DNA of 5,027 bases. It comes from an uncultured Eubacteriales bacterium. Its GTDB lineage: Bacteria; Bacillota; Clostridia; Oscillospirales; Ruminococcaceae. The notes under the pieces were generated by a model that saw nothing but the letters and a program-made list of their open reading frames with translations, did no database searches and was not told the DNA's origin. Positions 1 to 5,027 of this stretch are shown piece after piece (within the stretch, counting starts at the first letter, position 1; each line of letters starts with the position of its first letter). A program made the translations under genes and the position numbers. The DNA lies in NCBI GenBank assembly GCA_902493155.1, contig CABUOE010000170.1, positions 1-5,027 of the forward strand. The letters run 5' to 3'.

Positions 1-598
1 TATTGAAGTCTGCAAAGGGAGCGAGTTCATCAAAGTTTTTAATATTAAAATCGCCCATGAGGATCTTATATCGGTTAGGGTCGGCGGCAAACACATCTGC
101 TGCCAGTTGAATCTGTCTTTGCCGCTCATAGTCACTCTGATAAGAAAAATGTACATTATAAACGGAAATCATCTTCCCATCCTTCTGCATTTCCACTTTC
201 ATAAAACCGTCCCGGGCCAGATTTCCGCCTTCCCGGAAAGAAGATTTCTCATTGCCGAAATAATATTTGCTCATAATGCCGAGACCGTATTCCCCGCCTT
301 TATAATCCATTTCTTTGGCAAAGCTGTTAAAATAATACCGTCCCTTGCCCAGATACTCAAGGCAGCTTTTTCCATCGACTCGCTCGGTCTTTTCGTCCAC
401 TTCCTGAAGTGCGATTACATCGGCGCCCATGAAAATAATCTGTCTATGCTGGGCCTCCATTACATCGTTTCCATGCAGGATGTTCCAGGTAGCTACCTTC
501 AGGGTGGTTGCTTTTTCCGGTGCAAAACCAACCATCAGGGGAAACATCATCAAGCAGCAAACTGCGACGCATAGAAACTTCAAGCTGCTCTTTTTCAT
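1..598 (-). CDS. Exported endonuclease/exonuclease/phosphatase (EEP) family hydrolase, 3' end outside window
   Basis: Reading the minus strand from the ATG at 598-596 gives 199 open codons that run off the left edge, so the C-terminus is missing. Residues 1-26 look like a Sec signal peptide: MKKSSLK, then a hydrophobic stretch ending near VGFA. The EEP (DNase I/AP endonuclease-like) fold follows: ATWNILHG (Asn39, metal site), ADVIALQEVD (Glu66, metal ligand), EYGLGIMS near 103-110, VYNVHFS (His150) and ILMGDFNIKNFDEL (Asp183 and Asn185, catalytic). These motifs are shared by metal-dependent phosphodiesterases acting on nucleic acids, phosphoinositides or sphingomyelin, so the substrate cannot be named. 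The last SDH motif expected in the family lies outside the window. The signal peptide implies an extracytoplasmic role. The start is supported by an AGAAAGGAAGG ribosome binding site just upstream. The gene is divergent from the lipase-like gene. The family call is firm; the specific activity is unknown. Confidence 0.88.
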   Translation of the reverse strand, partial: MKKSSLKFLCVAVCCLMMFPLMVGFAPEKATTLKVATWNILHGNDVMEAQHRQIIFMGADVIALQEVDEKTERVDGKSCLEYLGKGRYYFNSFAKEMDYKGGEYGLGIMSKYYFGNEKSSFREGGNLARDGFMKVEMQKDGKMISVYNVHFSYQSDYERQRQIQLAADVFAADPNRYKILMGDFNIKNFDELAPFADFN

Positions 599-608
599 AC
601 AATAATCC

Positions 609-677
609 TTCCTTTCTGGAAATTGGCCTTTTTTTGCGGCTCTGCCGCAAAGTTGCCGCAAGGGAAAAGGCACAAAA
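609..677 (-). repeat. Structured leader element, copy A (5' UTR of the EEP gene)
   Basis: This copy shares three identical blocks, in the same order, with 3858-3934: TTCCTTTCTGG (609-619), CTGCCGCAAA (642-651) and AAAGGCACAAA (666-676), all given on the plus strand. The first block is the antisense of the ribosome binding site. The element contains a near-perfect hairpin (arms 633-640 and 644-651, 3-nt loop) inside a 7-bp outer stem (626-632 with 665-671). A second GCCGCAA at 655-661 could compete for the same pairing partner. There is no T-tract after the hairpin in the direction of the gene, so it does not look like a simple terminator. It is either a cis-regulatory RNA element or a dispersed small repeat; the sequence does not decide. 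Confidence 0.6.
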
Positions 678-734
678 CTGGGTCTCATTTTAAACTATTT
701 CCAGCATGATTCAAAAATGAAATGGTACTTTTTT

Positions 735-763
735 ATTATGCCGATTTCGTCGCTTTTTGTCAA
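735..763 (-). promoter_or_regulatory. Promoter of the EEP hydrolase gene
   Basis: On the minus strand a consensus -35 TTGACA (763-758) is followed by a 17-bp spacer and a -10 CATAAT (740-735), five of six matches to TATAAT. Transcription would start near 728, giving a 5' leader of about 130 nt that contains the repeated structured element at 609-677. Only housekeeping sigma-type elements are visible. Confidence 0.72.
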
Positions 764-838
764 CCAATAATCCTCCTATTTTCCGGGCGGGAACAACTGC
801 TATTTTGGGCATTTATAATAAAGACGCTATTCACCTTC

Positions 839-884
839 AAAAAGTTTCAAAAAGTGTGCAAATTCTATATAAAAAGTGTATAAT
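839..884 (+). promoter_or_regulatory. Promoter region of the lipase-like gene with phased A-tract repeats
   Basis: A consensus -10 TATAAT lies at 879-884. The best-placed -35 (GTGCAA, 856-861, 17-bp spacer) is poor. Three copies of AAAAAGTKT start at 839, 849 and 871, that is 10 and 22 bp apart, or about one and two helical turns, and the third overlaps the -10. They could be activator or repressor sites, or curved DNA that compensates for the weak -35. The start site would be near 891, giving a leader of about 58 nt. Confidence 0.5.
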
Positions 885-948
885 GGGGGTAGAAAAATTT
901 GGGAGAACTTCTATTCATAAACATTCGAACCCCGAAAGGAAGGTATCT

Positions 949-1881
949 ATGAATTATCAAAAACACACCGATCGTTTTGTCAGCTCCGACGGGAAAACGG
1001 CCGTCTCCTACTATACCTACATTCCGCAGAACATGGAACCGAAAGCCATCCTGCAAATTTCCCACGGTATGTGCGAATTTATCGAACGTTATGAGGATTT
1101 TGCCGCCTTTCTCTGCGACAATGGTTTTATCGTCTGCGGAAACGACCATCTGGGGCACGGAAATTCTATTGCTTCCGAAGAGGATTTGGGCTATTTCGGG
1201 GAGGAAAACGGCTATGAGTATCTCGTCACCGACCTGTATAAGACCATGACTATTGTCCGGAAGAGCTACCCGAACCTCCCCTATTTTATGCTGGGCCACA
1301 GTATGGGCTCCTTTGTCGCCCGAATGTTTCTGACCCAATATGGCAAAGAACTGACCGGCGCCGTTATCTGCGGTACCTCCGGCGGAAACCCCTTCGCTGG
1401 AATGGGCATCCGGATGGCAAAATCCACCGCCCGCAAAAAAGGTGGCCATTTCCGGAGCAGAAGGCTGGACTCCATGGCCTTTCAGGGCTATAACAAGCGG
1501 ATTGACAAGCCGCAATCCCGGTTTGATTGGCTGACGACCGACCCTCAAATCGTATCGGATTACGAACAAAATCCCAAAAACAATTTTATCTTTACCGCGG
1601 CTGGGTTCAAAGACCTGTTCACCTTGGTCAAATTGGTTTCGGCAAAGGAATGGGCGGACAAGGTACCGAAAAACCTGCCCCTCTTTCTCATTGCCGGCGA
1701 GGAAGACCCGGTAGGCGAATACGGCAAAGGCGTGCGCAAAGTCTGCCGGCGGCTCATCGAGGCAGATGTACAGGACATTGCACTACACCTTTATCCAGGC
1801 GGCAGACACGAAATCATCAACGAGTCGAATCGAAAGGATGTTTACATTGACATTGCCCGCTGGATGGACTCCAAAATTTAG
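949..1881 (+). CDS. Alpha/beta hydrolase, monoacylglycerol lipase-like (serine aminopeptidase S33 / hydrolase_4 type)
   Basis: This is a 310-residue protein beginning MNYQKHTDRF. The open frame extends upstream to 757, but the ATG at 949 is preferred: it has the ribosome binding site AAAGGAAGG at 935-943, a TATAAT box at 879-884 would lie inside the longer version, and the homologous region starts here. The alpha/beta hydrolase signs are clear: HGMCEFIERYEDFA (39-52, oxyanion-hole region), DHLGHGNS (66-73), the nucleophile elbow GHSMG with Ser118, acid Asp253 in AGEEDP, and His287 in PGGRHEI. Length and motif spacing match bacterial monoacylglycerol lipase/lysophospholipase-type enzymes, which hydrolyse ester bonds of monoacylglycerols or related lipids. 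The true substrate is not shown. There is no signal peptide, so it is probably cytoplasmic. No good terminator follows, so some read-through toward glyA is possible. Confidence 0.88.
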   Translation: MNYQKHTDRFVSSDGKTAVSYYTYIPQNMEPKAILQISHGMCEFIERYEDFAAFLCDNGFIVCGNDHLGHGNSIASEEDLGYFGEENGYEYLVTDLYKTMTIVRKSYPNLPYFMLGHSMGSFVARMFLTQYGKELTGAVICGTSGGNPFAGMGIRMAKSTARKKGGHFRSRRLDSMAFQGYNKRIDKPQSRFDWLTTDPQIVSDYEQNPKNNFIFTAAGFKDLFTLVKLVSAKEWADKVPKNLPLFLIAGEEDPVGEYGKGVRKVCRRLIEADVQDIALHLYPGGRHEIINESNRKDVYIDIARWMDSKI

Positions 1882-1937
1882 GTGTATTCTCAAGAGGAAC
1901 ACTTTTGCGCCAACTATAGACATATTTCACGAAGATT

Positions 1938-1966
1938 TTGACAAAAATTCGAAAAAGTCGTATTGA
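1938..1966 (+). promoter_or_regulatory. Possible upstream tandem promoter of glyA
   Basis: A perfect TTGACA (1938-1943) is followed 17 bp later by TATTGA (1961-1966), which matches only the first three bases of the -10 consensus. It sits directly upstream of the better promoter at 1974-2002. It may be a second, weaker start or chance in AT-rich DNA. Confidence 0.3.
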
Positions 1967-1973
1967 AAATGTA

Positions 1974-2002
1974 TTGTAAAGCGCACCACTTTCCGATATA
2001 AT
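1974..2002 (+). promoter_or_regulatory. Main promoter of glyA
   Basis: TTGTAA (1974-1979), a 17-bp spacer and a perfect TATAAT (1997-2002) form a good housekeeping promoter. The start site would be near 2009, leaving a leader of about 160 nt before the glyA start codon. That is long enough to hold regulatory RNA structure. Confidence 0.7.
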
Positions 2003-2019
2003 AGAATTTAATGTGTGTT

Positions 2020-2114
2020 CTACTAATCTGCAATTAAACTCTGGATAAAAGCAAAGCCATCTATCAAAGCTTTTGTGGAATAAATAAAGGATGATTTAAA
2101 TTGCATCTTAGTAG
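2020..2114 (+). promoter_or_regulatory. Structured glyA leader, long interrupted inverted repeat
   Basis: The left arm 2020-2038 pairs with the right arm 2095-2114. CTACTAA pairs with TTAGTAG (7 bp), then a 2x2 internal loop, then TGCAATT with AATTGCA (7 bp), then a one-base bulge and 3 more bp. The enclosed segment can form a smaller hairpin (AAAAGC 2047-2052 with GCTTTT 2069-2074). A further hairpin, GCCCG/CGGGC (2126-2130 with 2142-2146), lies just before the ribosome binding site AAGGAG (2154-2159). There is no T-tract after any of these stems. I do not recognise the glycine, SAM or tetrahydrofolate riboswitch consensus here. Function is unknown. Confidence 0.5.
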
Positions 2115-2168
2115 TAGAAAACAATGCCCGAAAATTCCTTCCGGGCTATCAACAAGGAGAGATGACCA

Positions 2169-3422
2169 ATGTATCAGGATTTCCCCAACAACATCGGCTT
2201 TGTCGGCCAGTATGACAGCGACGTCGCCGACGCCATGAACCTGGAACTCAAACGCCAGCGCCGCAACATCGAGCTGATCGCCAGTGAAAACATCGTTTCC
2301 CCAGCTGTTTTGGCCGCTATGGGAACGGTACTCACCAATAAATACGCCGAAGGCTATCCCGGTAAACGGTACTACGGCGGATGCGAATGCGTCGATATCG
2401 TGGAAAACATCGCCCGCGACCGGGCCAAAGAGCTGTTCGGCGCCGAACACGCCAATGTTCAGCCCCATTCCGGTGCTCAGGCCAATTTGGCGGTTTATTT
2501 TGCCCTTTTGCAGCCCGGCGACACCATTCTTGGCATGAACCTGGCCCACGGTGGACATCTGACCCACGGCTCCCCCGTCAACATGTCGGGCAGCTACTAT
2601 AACGTCATCCCCTACGGCATCGACGACGACACCCATCGTATCGACTATGACAAACTGATGACTCTCGCCATGGAACATAAGCCCAAAATGATCGTGGCCG
2701 GCGCTTCCGCTTATCCCCGCGTCATCGACTTCAAGAAATTTAGAGAAATCGCCGACGCGTGCGGCGCTTACCTCATGGTGGATATGGCCCACATTGCAGG
2801 CTTGGTCGCCGCCGGCGTCCATCCTTCCCCCGTACCCTATGCCGATATCGTCACCACCACCACCCATAAGACTCTCCGCGGCCCCCGCGGCGGCATGATC
2901 CTCTGTAAGGAAGAACTGGCAAAGAAAATTGACAAGGCGGTCTTCCCCGGCACTCAGGGCGGCCCTCTCATGCACATCATCGCGGCGAAAGCGGTCTGCC
3001 TGGGCGAAGCGCTCAAACCAGAATTTAAAGCCTATCAGGAGCAGGTGGTCAAAAACGCCGCCGCTTTGGCTAAAGGATTGGTTTCCCGCGGATTCGATCT
3101 GGTTTCCGGCGGTACCGACAATCATCTGATGCTCGTTGACCTCAGAAACTTTAACATCACCGGCAAGGAGATGGAGCATAAGCTGGACGAAGTGTACATC
3201 ACCGCCAACAAAAACGCCATCCCCAACGATCCTCAGAGTCCCTTCATCACCAGCGGTATCCGCATTGGTACTCCCGCCGTTACCACCCGGGGCTTCAAGG
3301 AAGAGGATATGGAAGTCATCGCCGAGTGCATCTATAAGGTTGCTTCCGACTTTGACAACTCCAAAGAGGAAATCAAGGCAAAGGTGGAAGCCCTCTGCCA
3401 GAAATATCCCCTGTACGAATAA
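2169..3422 (+). CDS. glyA: Serine hydroxymethyltransferase
   Basis: GlyA is the cytoplasmic PLP enzyme that interconverts serine plus tetrahydrofolate with glycine plus 5,10-methylenetetrahydrofolate, the main source of one-carbon units for purine, thymidylate and methionine synthesis. The protein is 417 residues, the usual bacterial length. Diagnostic segments are ELIASENIVSPAVL (35-48), NKYAEGYPGKRYYGGCE (57-73), VQPHSGAQAN (97-106), VDMAHIAGLVAAGVHPSP (204-221), TTTTHKTLRGPRGG (229-242) with PLP-binding Lys234, and SGIRIGTPA (362-370) with the substrate-carboxylate Arg365. The start ATG follows AAGGAG at 2154-2159; an ATG at 2162 is out of frame. The gene is single, with its own promoter, a long leader and hairpins downstream, so it appears monocistronic. 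No key residue is missing. Confidence 0.98.
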   Translation: MYQDFPNNIGFVGQYDSDVADAMNLELKRQRRNIELIASENIVSPAVLAAMGTVLTNKYAEGYPGKRYYGGCECVDIVENIARDRAKELFGAEHANVQPHSGAQANLAVYFALLQPGDTILGMNLAHGGHLTHGSPVNMSGSYYNVIPYGIDDDTHRIDYDKLMTLAMEHKPKMIVAGASAYPRVIDFKKFREIADACGAYLMVDMAHIAGLVAAGVHPSPVPYADIVTTTTHKTLRGPRGGMILCKEELAKKIDKAVFPGTQGGPLMHIIAAKAVCLGEALKPEFKAYQEQVVKNAAALAKGLVSRGFDLVSGGTDNHLMLVDLRNFNITGKEMEHKLDEVYITANKNAIPNDPQSPFITSGIRIGTPAVTTRGFKEEDMEVIAECIYKVASDFDNSKEEIKAKVEALCQKYPLYE

Positions 3423-3443
3423 TTTCATCCGTATATACACGAA

Positions 3444-3475
3444 AAAGGCGGCAATCACTCTCGATTGCCGCCTTT
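3444..3475. terminator. Bidirectional hairpin terminator after glyA
   Basis: A perfect 13-bp stem (3444-3456 with 3463-3475) has a 6-nt loop and begins 22 bases after the glyA stop. On the plus strand the T-run is short (TTTC). On the minus strand the stem is followed by TTTTTC, so it also serves the convergent membrane-protein gene. Confidence 0.85.
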
Positions 3476-3484
3476 CTGCAAACA

Positions 3485-3512
3485 AAAACCGTCGGAAATA
3501 TCCGGCGGTTTT
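3485..3512. terminator. Second hairpin terminator in the convergent spacer
   Basis: An 11-bp stem (3485-3495 with 3502-3512, one T-G wobble) has a 6-nt loop and lies just past the stop of the minus-strand gene. Reading the minus strand, it ends in TTTTTGTTT, a good intrinsic terminator for that gene. On the plus strand it ends in TTTTGATAT and can back up the first glyA terminator. Confidence 0.8.
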
Positions 3513-3524
3513 GATATGTAACCC

Positions 3525-3848
3525 TTATTTCAAAATGGTAATGCCACCGATCACAGGCAAGGGAACTTCTTCATCGTTGGCCGCATGGACAATGCCGATA
3601 ATCATAAATACAATGCCGACAATGCCGATGACTCCGCTTAAAATAGAACCGATGATACCAACAATCGGAATCACGCCGATGATGCTGCAAACAATGCCCA
3701 AAATCAATTCCGACAGGAATAATACCAGCCCCTGATTGACGTGGAACCGCACCTTGGGGTTCTGTCCGTCGGCAATCAAACCAACAAGAAACAGAATGCC
3801 GATGTAAGCGAGTACGTTGAACACTTTTTCATTTGAAGAATTGGCCAT
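3525..3848 (-). CDS. Small DUF4870/Tic20-like membrane protein
   Basis: The protein has 107 residues with three predicted membrane helices, roughly 9-25, 38-60 and 66-90, the last two rich in Gly and Ile. The segment KVFNVLAYIGILFLVGLIAD followed by NPKVRFHVNQGLVLFL is the signature of DUF4870 (related in sequence to Tic20), including the conserved N-P-x-V-R-F-H-x-N-Q-G-L between helices 1 and 2. No biochemical function is established for bacterial members, so I give none. The start at 3848 is supported by AGAAAGGAA ten bases upstream. The gene is convergent with glyA, divergent from rarA and apparently monocistronic. Its 5' UTR carries the same structured element as the EEP gene's leader. 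The C-terminal tail (NDEEVPLPVIGGITILK) is short and soluble. Confidence 0.82.
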   Translation of the reverse strand: MANSSNEKVFNVLAYIGILFLVGLIADGQNPKVRFHVNQGLVLFLSELILGIVCSIIGVIPIVGIIGSILSGVIGIVGIVFMIIGIVHAANDEEVPLPVIGGITILK

Positions 3849-3857
3849 AAAGTTTCA

Positions 3858-3934
3858 TTCCTTTCTGGGATTTGTGCTGTTTTTGGGGCACTGCCGCAAA
3901 ACTGCCGTCAATACTGTGTCGGCAAAGGCACAAA
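3858..3934 (-). repeat. Structured leader element, copy B (5' UTR of the DUF4870 gene)
   Basis: The same three blocks as copy A occur here: TTCCTTTCTGG (3858-3868), CTGCCGCAAA (3891-3900) and AAAGGCACAAA (3924-3934), plus strand. The first two are 33 bp apart in both copies; B has 9 extra bp between the second and third. It folds likewise: a central hairpin 3881-3889 with 3893-3901 (8 of 9 pairs) inside a 7-bp outer stem 3871-3877 with 3928-3934. The outer stem is perfect in both copies although the left-arm sequences differ, which hints at selection for pairing. The near edge is 10 bases from the start codon, as in copy A. Confidence 0.6.
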
Positions 3935-3977
3935 CCATCCCTCAGCAATTGGTTATTCGTGGTTTTACCACACTGCC

Positions 3978-4006
3978 ATATTACCATAAATGAGAGCAAA
4001 ACCCAA
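3978..4006 (-). promoter_or_regulatory. Probable promoter of the DUF4870 gene
   Basis: Minus strand: TTGGGT (4006-4001), a 17-bp spacer and TAATAT (3983-3978). The -35 matches only its first three bases, so this is a moderate prediction. The start site would be near 3971, giving a leader of about 120 nt that contains the repeated element. An inverted repeat GTGGT/ACCAC (3959-3971) sits at the predicted start site. Confidence 0.45.
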
Positions 4007-4094
4007 TACCTTTCCAAAAGATTTGTGTAATTTTTTGGTATCGGTACTCATTGGGGGCCCATTCTGTGCGAAAATGACAAATTTGGGCGTCTCC

Positions 4095-4123
4095 TTTACT
4101 TTTGAGGCAAATTACGGTAAAAT
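4095..4123 (+). promoter_or_regulatory. Probable promoter of rarA
   Basis: TTTACT (4095-4100, four of six to consensus), a 17-bp spacer and TAAAAT (4118-4123, five of six). The start site would be near 4130, giving a short leader of about 30 nt with a strong ribosome binding site. No operator is evident. Confidence 0.55.
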
Positions 4124-4158
4124 GGATAGAGAAATCAACGAAAGGAAGGAGGGGTTTT

Positions 4159-5027
4159 ATGTCGTCTCCGCTGGCGGACAGGCTCCGCCCCAAAACCATC
4201 GGCGAAGTGGTGGGCCAAAAGCACCTTTTAGGTGAAAACGCGAGCCTGCGGCACATCATCGAAAGCGGGAATATCCCCAACCTCATATTCTACGGGCCCT
4301 CCGGCGTGGGAAAAACCACTGTCGCCCGCATTATCGCCTCCCAGACGAATAAGCGGCTCCATAAGCTGAACGGCACCAACGCCTCCCTGGCCGACATCAA
4401 GGCCATTGTGGGCGAGCTGGACACCATTGTTGGATACAACGGCATTTTGCTCTATCTGGACGAGATTCAGTACCTGAACAAAAAGCAGCAGCAGTCGCTT
4501 CTCGAATACATTGAGGACGGACGCATCACCCTCATTGCCTCTACCACCGAAAACCCCTACTTTTACATTTATAACGCCATTTTGAGCCGTTCTACCGTCT
4601 TTGAATTCAAATCAGTCCCCTGGGAAGAGGTGGAAAAAGCCGTCACTCGAGGATTCGCGGCTATATCGGGGGAACTGGGCTTTACAATCGAACTAGAAGA
4701 CGGCGTTTCCGCCCACATTGCCAAAAGCTGTGGCGGGGATGTACGAAAATCTCTCAACACGGTGGAATTGCTCTGCATCTCGGCAGAGCGCAGGGAGGAC
4801 GGAATCCGGTTTGTCTCGATGGCACTCGCCCGGGAGCTATCCCAGAAAAGTTCCATGAAATACGACCGGGACGGCGACGAACATTACGATATCGTCTCCG
4901 CTTTCCAGAAATCCATGAGGGGCTCCGACCCGGACGCCGCCATCCACTATCTGGCGCGGCTGCTGGAAGCAGGCGACCTGGCGAGCGCCTGTAGGCGGCT
5001 CATGGTGTGTGCCTGCGAGGACGTGGG
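4159..5027 (+). CDS. rarA: Replication-associated recombination protein A (AAA+ ATPase), 3' end outside window
   Basis: The ATG at 4159 follows AAGGAGG (4146-4152), and 289 codons run off the right edge; RarA proteins are usually about 420-450 residues, so roughly a third is missing. The N-terminus PLADRLRPKTIGEVVGQKHLLG (4-25) is the clamp-loader-type RarA start. AAA+ elements are in order: Walker A GPSGVGKTT (46-54), Walker B ILLYLDEIQYLN (96-107), sensor 1 ASTTENPYF (127-135), arginine finger in ILSRS (Arg144) and sensor 2 GGDVRKSLN (192-200, Arg196). The family-specific segment KYDRDGDEHYDIVSAFQKSMRGSDPDAA (234-261) confirms RarA rather than a DnaX- or RuvB-type protein. RarA (MgsA) acts as a homotetramer with single-strand-binding protein at stalled replication forks. 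Gln-Tyr after DEI, where many RarA proteins have His-Arg, resembles the clostridial form. It is divergent from the membrane-protein gene. Confidence 0.95.
   Translation, partial: MSSPLADRLRPKTIGEVVGQKHLLGENASLRHIIESGNIPNLIFYGPSGVGKTTVARIIASQTNKRLHKLNGTNASLADIKAIVGELDTIVGYNGILLYLDEIQYLNKKQQQSLLEYIEDGRITLIASTTENPYFYIYNAILSRSTVFEFKSVPWEEVEKAVTRGFAAISGELGFTIELEDGVSAHIAKSCGGDVRKSLNTVELLCISAERREDGIRFVSMALARELSQKSSMKYDRDGDEHYDIVSAFQKSMRGSDPDAAIHYLARLLEAGDLASACRRLMVCACEDV

Larger units (their letters stand above)
599..948. other. Divergent intergenic region, EEP gene / lipase-like gene
   Basis: These 350 bp hold no convincing gene. They contain leader copy A, the EEP promoter and the lipase-gene promoter. 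An open frame continuous with the lipase covers 757-948, but it crosses both promoter regions and has no family resemblance, so it is treated as non-coding. I see nothing specific in 764-838. Confidence 0.7.
3849..4158. other. Divergent intergenic region, DUF4870 gene / rarA
   Basis: These 310 bp hold no gene. They contain leader copy B, the minus-strand promoter, a small inverted repeat at 3959-3971 and the rarA promoter. The stretch 4007-4094 is AT-rich on its left side and has a short palindrome, TGGGGGCCCA (4052-4061); I see no further function in it. Confidence 0.7.

Noticed and set aside
107..574. A 155-codon plus-strand frame at the left end
   Set aside because: It lies opposite the EEP gene, whose minus-strand frame shows all expected catalytic motifs; this frame has no recognisable domain or ribosome binding site.
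633..661. Intrinsic terminator in front of the EEP gene
   Set aside because: The stem is GC-rich, but in the direction of the gene it is followed by A residues, not T residues, and on the plus strand no T-run follows either.
757..948. N-terminal extension of the lipase-like protein (64 residues)
   Set aside because: It spans the -10 box at 879-884 and overlaps the opposite promoter at 735-763, lacks a ribosome binding site, and the conserved fold begins after the ATG at 949.
865..1569. A 234-codon minus-strand frame under the lipase-like gene
   Set aside because: Shadow of a gene with an intact Ser-Asp-His triad on the plus strand.
2009..2160. Known glycine or tetrahydrofolate riboswitch before glyA
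   Set aside because: I looked for their conserved core sequences by eye and did not find them; the structure is reported as unassigned instead.
2064..3485. A 473-codon open frame on the minus strand covering nearly all of glyA
   Set aside because: It is the antisense shadow of a strongly supported glyA, produced by its codon use. The translation is low-complexity in character, matches no family I know, and starts inside the glyA leader.
3990..4235. A plus-strand frame overlapping the rarA start
   Set aside because: It crosses the rarA promoter and ribosome binding site in another frame and has no family features.

Overview
The window holds five protein genes typical of a Firmicutes (Clostridia) chromosome of moderate GC content. 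The Clostridia placement rests on strong AGGAGG-type ribosome binding sites, housekeeping promoters with 17-bp spacers, a clostridial-style RarA (DEIQYLNKKQQQ after Walker B) and a small DUF4870-type membrane protein. An Oscillospirales-like gut anaerobe is a reasonable guess, but it is inference only. I see no mobile element, CRISPR array, rRNA or tRNA.

Layout. (1) 1-598, minus: the N-terminal 199 codons of an exported endonuclease/exonuclease/phosphatase-fold (EEP) hydrolase, cut by the window edge. (2) 599-948: divergent intergenic region with a strong promoter and a structured leader for the EEP gene, and a promoter with phased repeats for the next gene. (3) 949-1881, plus: a monoacylglycerol-lipase-like alpha/beta hydrolase. 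(4) 1882-2168: glyA control region with a clear promoter and a leader of about 160 nt containing a long interrupted inverted repeat. (5) 2169-3422, plus: glyA, serine hydroxymethyltransferase, full length. (6) 3423-3524: convergent spacer with two tandem bidirectional hairpin terminators. (7) 3525-3848, minus: DUF4870/Tic20-like membrane protein. (8) 3849-4158: divergent intergenic region with promoters both ways and a second copy of the structured leader seen before the EEP gene. (9) 4159-5027, plus: rarA (mgsA), cut by the right edge.

The genes do not form one operon. Each has its own promoter, and the strand alternates at nearly every junction. GlyA supplies glycine and one-carbon units, RarA acts at stalled replication forks, and the two hydrolases and the membrane protein are accessory.

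No novel multi-gene system is visible. The most interesting signals are non-coding. One is a shared leader of about 70 nt, three identical blocks in the same order, placed at the same distance from the start codons of two unrelated minus-strand genes (EEP and DUF4870). The other is the structured glyA leader, which I could not match to a riboswitch class I know.
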